Origin: Oscillospiraceae bacterium
GTDB lineage: Bacteria > Bacillota > Clostridia > Oscillospirales > Ruminococcaceae
Length of the DNA: 7,059 nucleotides
Assembly: GCA_018055565.1 (NCBI GenBank)
Contig: JAGPHI010000040.1
Location: 1 to 7,059 of the forward strand
Direction: 5' to 3'
This document shows positions 6,065 through 7,059 of the stretch, one piece after another. Numbering within the stretch: the stretch's first letter is position 1; the number at the start of each line of letters is the position of its first letter. The notes under the pieces were generated by a model. That model did not search any database and had not been told where the DNA came from. It saw only the letters and a list, made by a program, of their open reading frames with translations. A program made the position numbers and the translations under genes.

Positions 6065-6199
6065 GCAAAAAAATGGATAATTTTGCGCAATTCTACAAAT
6101 TTTGCAAAATAAAACGAAAAAATCTGCTTGTCAACGACCTTTCATAAAATGGCATATCCACGTGTGGCAGATGTTAGGCCGTAAAAAAGAAAGAGATTG

Positions 6200-6218
6200 C
6201 CTTGTGCATAGCACAAGG
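6200..6218. promoter_or_regulatory. Palindrome CC-TTGTGC-ATA-GCACAA-GG, candidate operator (copy 2)
   Basis: Perfect 8+3+8 dyad 62 bases upstream of the sensor ATG, with the same inner arms as copy 1 at 6017-6031. A TATTAT box follows at 6228-6233; TTGTGC (6202-6207) would be its -35 at a long 20-base spacing. A half-site TTGTGC also occurs at 6262-6267 next to the sensor ribosome site. Confidence 0.55.
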
Positions 6219-6280
6219 AGTTATGCTTATTATGTGCATTCTTGTCTAAATTTGTAATAATTTGTGCAAAGGGAACAGTG

Positions 6281-7059
6281 ATGAAAAAGAGTAAAAAACG
6301 AATTTCCTATTTGTTAATCGTGTCCATATTGATTAATGCAATTTTTTTATGTGGCGGTTATGCGTTTATTGCGCAAGCAAAAAGGGCTTTGTTTAACGAA
6401 AAATCGAATTATATGCGGGAGATTTCTTTGAAAACCGCGCAAAATATAGAAAGCTATATCAATGGTTATTTAACCACGGTAGAGGCAATTGCTGCCTTTG
6501 TATCCACACATGATCCGTACGACATTGACCATGTTGTTACGATTTTGCGAATGGAAGCGGAAAAAAACGGCTTTAAACGAATGGGCGTTATCTTAAAAGA
6601 CGGCACGGCCATTACCACCGACGGGAAAACCGTAGATTTTAGCGACAGAGAATATTTTGCCGAGGCCATGAAAGGCAAGTCTGTTGTTTCGGACAAGCTT
6701 TTGGTGGATAAAGTAGACGGCAAAGAAATTAATGTTGTTGCCGCGCCCGTTTTTTATAACGGTGCAGTTGAGGAAGTAATTTTTGCAACCAAAACGCAAG
6801 AGGATTTTGCCAATATCATGCAAATTAGCAGTTTTGGCGGCGAAGGCTATTCTTACATCATTACGGCAGATGGCAGCCCGGTTGTGCGCACAACGCATCC
6901 AAACAGCGTTGGCGAATATACCAATTTATTTGACGAAATTAGCAAAAACGTTTCGGATGCAAACTATCGAACAATGAAACTCAACATGGCGCAGGGCCTT
7001 GACGGAACCTTTGAAAACCGAGCAGGTGCCGTACGCAAGATGGTGTATTATTCAAAGGG
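6281..7059 (+). CDS. Membrane-anchored Cache-domain sensor protein (3' end outside window)
   Basis: The first 259 codons of a longer gene that is still open at the window end. It has a basic N-terminus (MKKSKKR), one membrane segment at about 9-31, then an extracytoplasmic region. Residues 45-180 look like the first half of a double Cache (PAS-like) ligand domain: a long helix MREISLKTAQNIESYI, MGVILKDGTAITTDG (101-115) and the typical DREYF block (122-126); a second lobe begins near SYIITADGSPVVRTTH (191-206). Such domains bind amino acids or other small molecules. The output module (GGDEF/EAL, histidine kinase or chemoreceptor) is not in the window, so no function is assigned; a GGDEF/EAL output is my slight preference from general resemblance. 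ATG 6281 has aaaggga 7-8 bases upstream; an in-frame stop lies at 6257. It is divergent from the merR-type gene. Confidence 0.8.
   Translation, partial: MKKSKKRISYLLIVSILINAIFLCGGYAFIAQAKRALFNEKSNYMREISLKTAQNIESYINGYLTTVEAIAAFVSTHDPYDIDHVVTILRMEAEKNGFKRMGVILKDGTAITTDGKTVDFSDREYFAEAMKGKSVVSDKLLVDKVDGKEINVVAAPVFYNGAVEEVIFATKTQEDFANIMQISSFGGEGYSYIITADGSPVVRTTHPNSVGEYTNLFDEISKNVSDANYRTMKLNMAQGLDGTFENRAGAVRKMVYYSK

Noticed and set aside
6099..6110. The palindrome ATTTTGCAAAAT as an operator.
   Set aside because: A short A/T-rich palindrome in an A/T-rich gap, with no second copy at a promoter in the window; chance is a sufficient explanation.
6221..6249. A tiny frame after AAGGAG upstream of the sensor gene (ATG at 6222 or 6232).
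   Set aside because: It would encode fewer than ten residues, and the first ATG is too close to the ribosome site. There is no further sign of a leader peptide such as a codon run or attenuator.

Overview
The window looks like chromosomal DNA of a low-to-mid GC Firmicute, most likely a motile anaerobic member of the Clostridia. This rests on strong GGAGG-type ribosome binding sites, sigma-A promoters, a free-standing rplM-rpsI pair with Clostridia-like L13 and S9 proteins, and tip sequences typical of bacterial chemoreceptors. The genus cannot be told from the sequence alone. No transposase, phage gene, CRISPR array, tRNA or rRNA was seen.

Layout. Bases 1-133 are the last 43 codons of a KtrB/TrkH-type potassium transporter (+), followed by an intrinsic terminator at 254-284. 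A GT-rich, repeat-containing stretch (about 286-477) separates it from a convergent methyl-accepting chemotaxis protein (2277-478, -). This receptor has a zinc-binding CZB motif between its two membrane segments, which would put it outside the cytoplasm. Next is alanine racemase alr (3715-2519, -), with a TTG start and its own terminator. The 569-bp gap between alr and rplM holds a dense array of short palindromes with three-base loops (about 3794-4021), then a strong promoter and a possible autoregulatory leader for rplM-rpsI (4285-5131, +), which ends at a textbook terminator. Convergent to that is a MerR-family regulator with a GyrI-like ligand domain (5995-5210, -). Divergent from it is the start of a membrane-anchored Cache-domain sensor (6281 to the window end, +, incomplete).

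How the genes work together. Most are unrelated housekeeping or sensory units: potassium uptake, chemotaxis, D-alanine supply for peptidoglycan, and two ribosomal proteins. The one likely functional pairing is the divergent merR/sensor pair, because both upstream regions carry the same 15-bp palindrome TTGTGC-NTA-GCACAA. The two points most worth following up are that shared palindrome and the palindrome array upstream of alr. The extracytoplasmic CZB domain of the chemoreceptor comes next.
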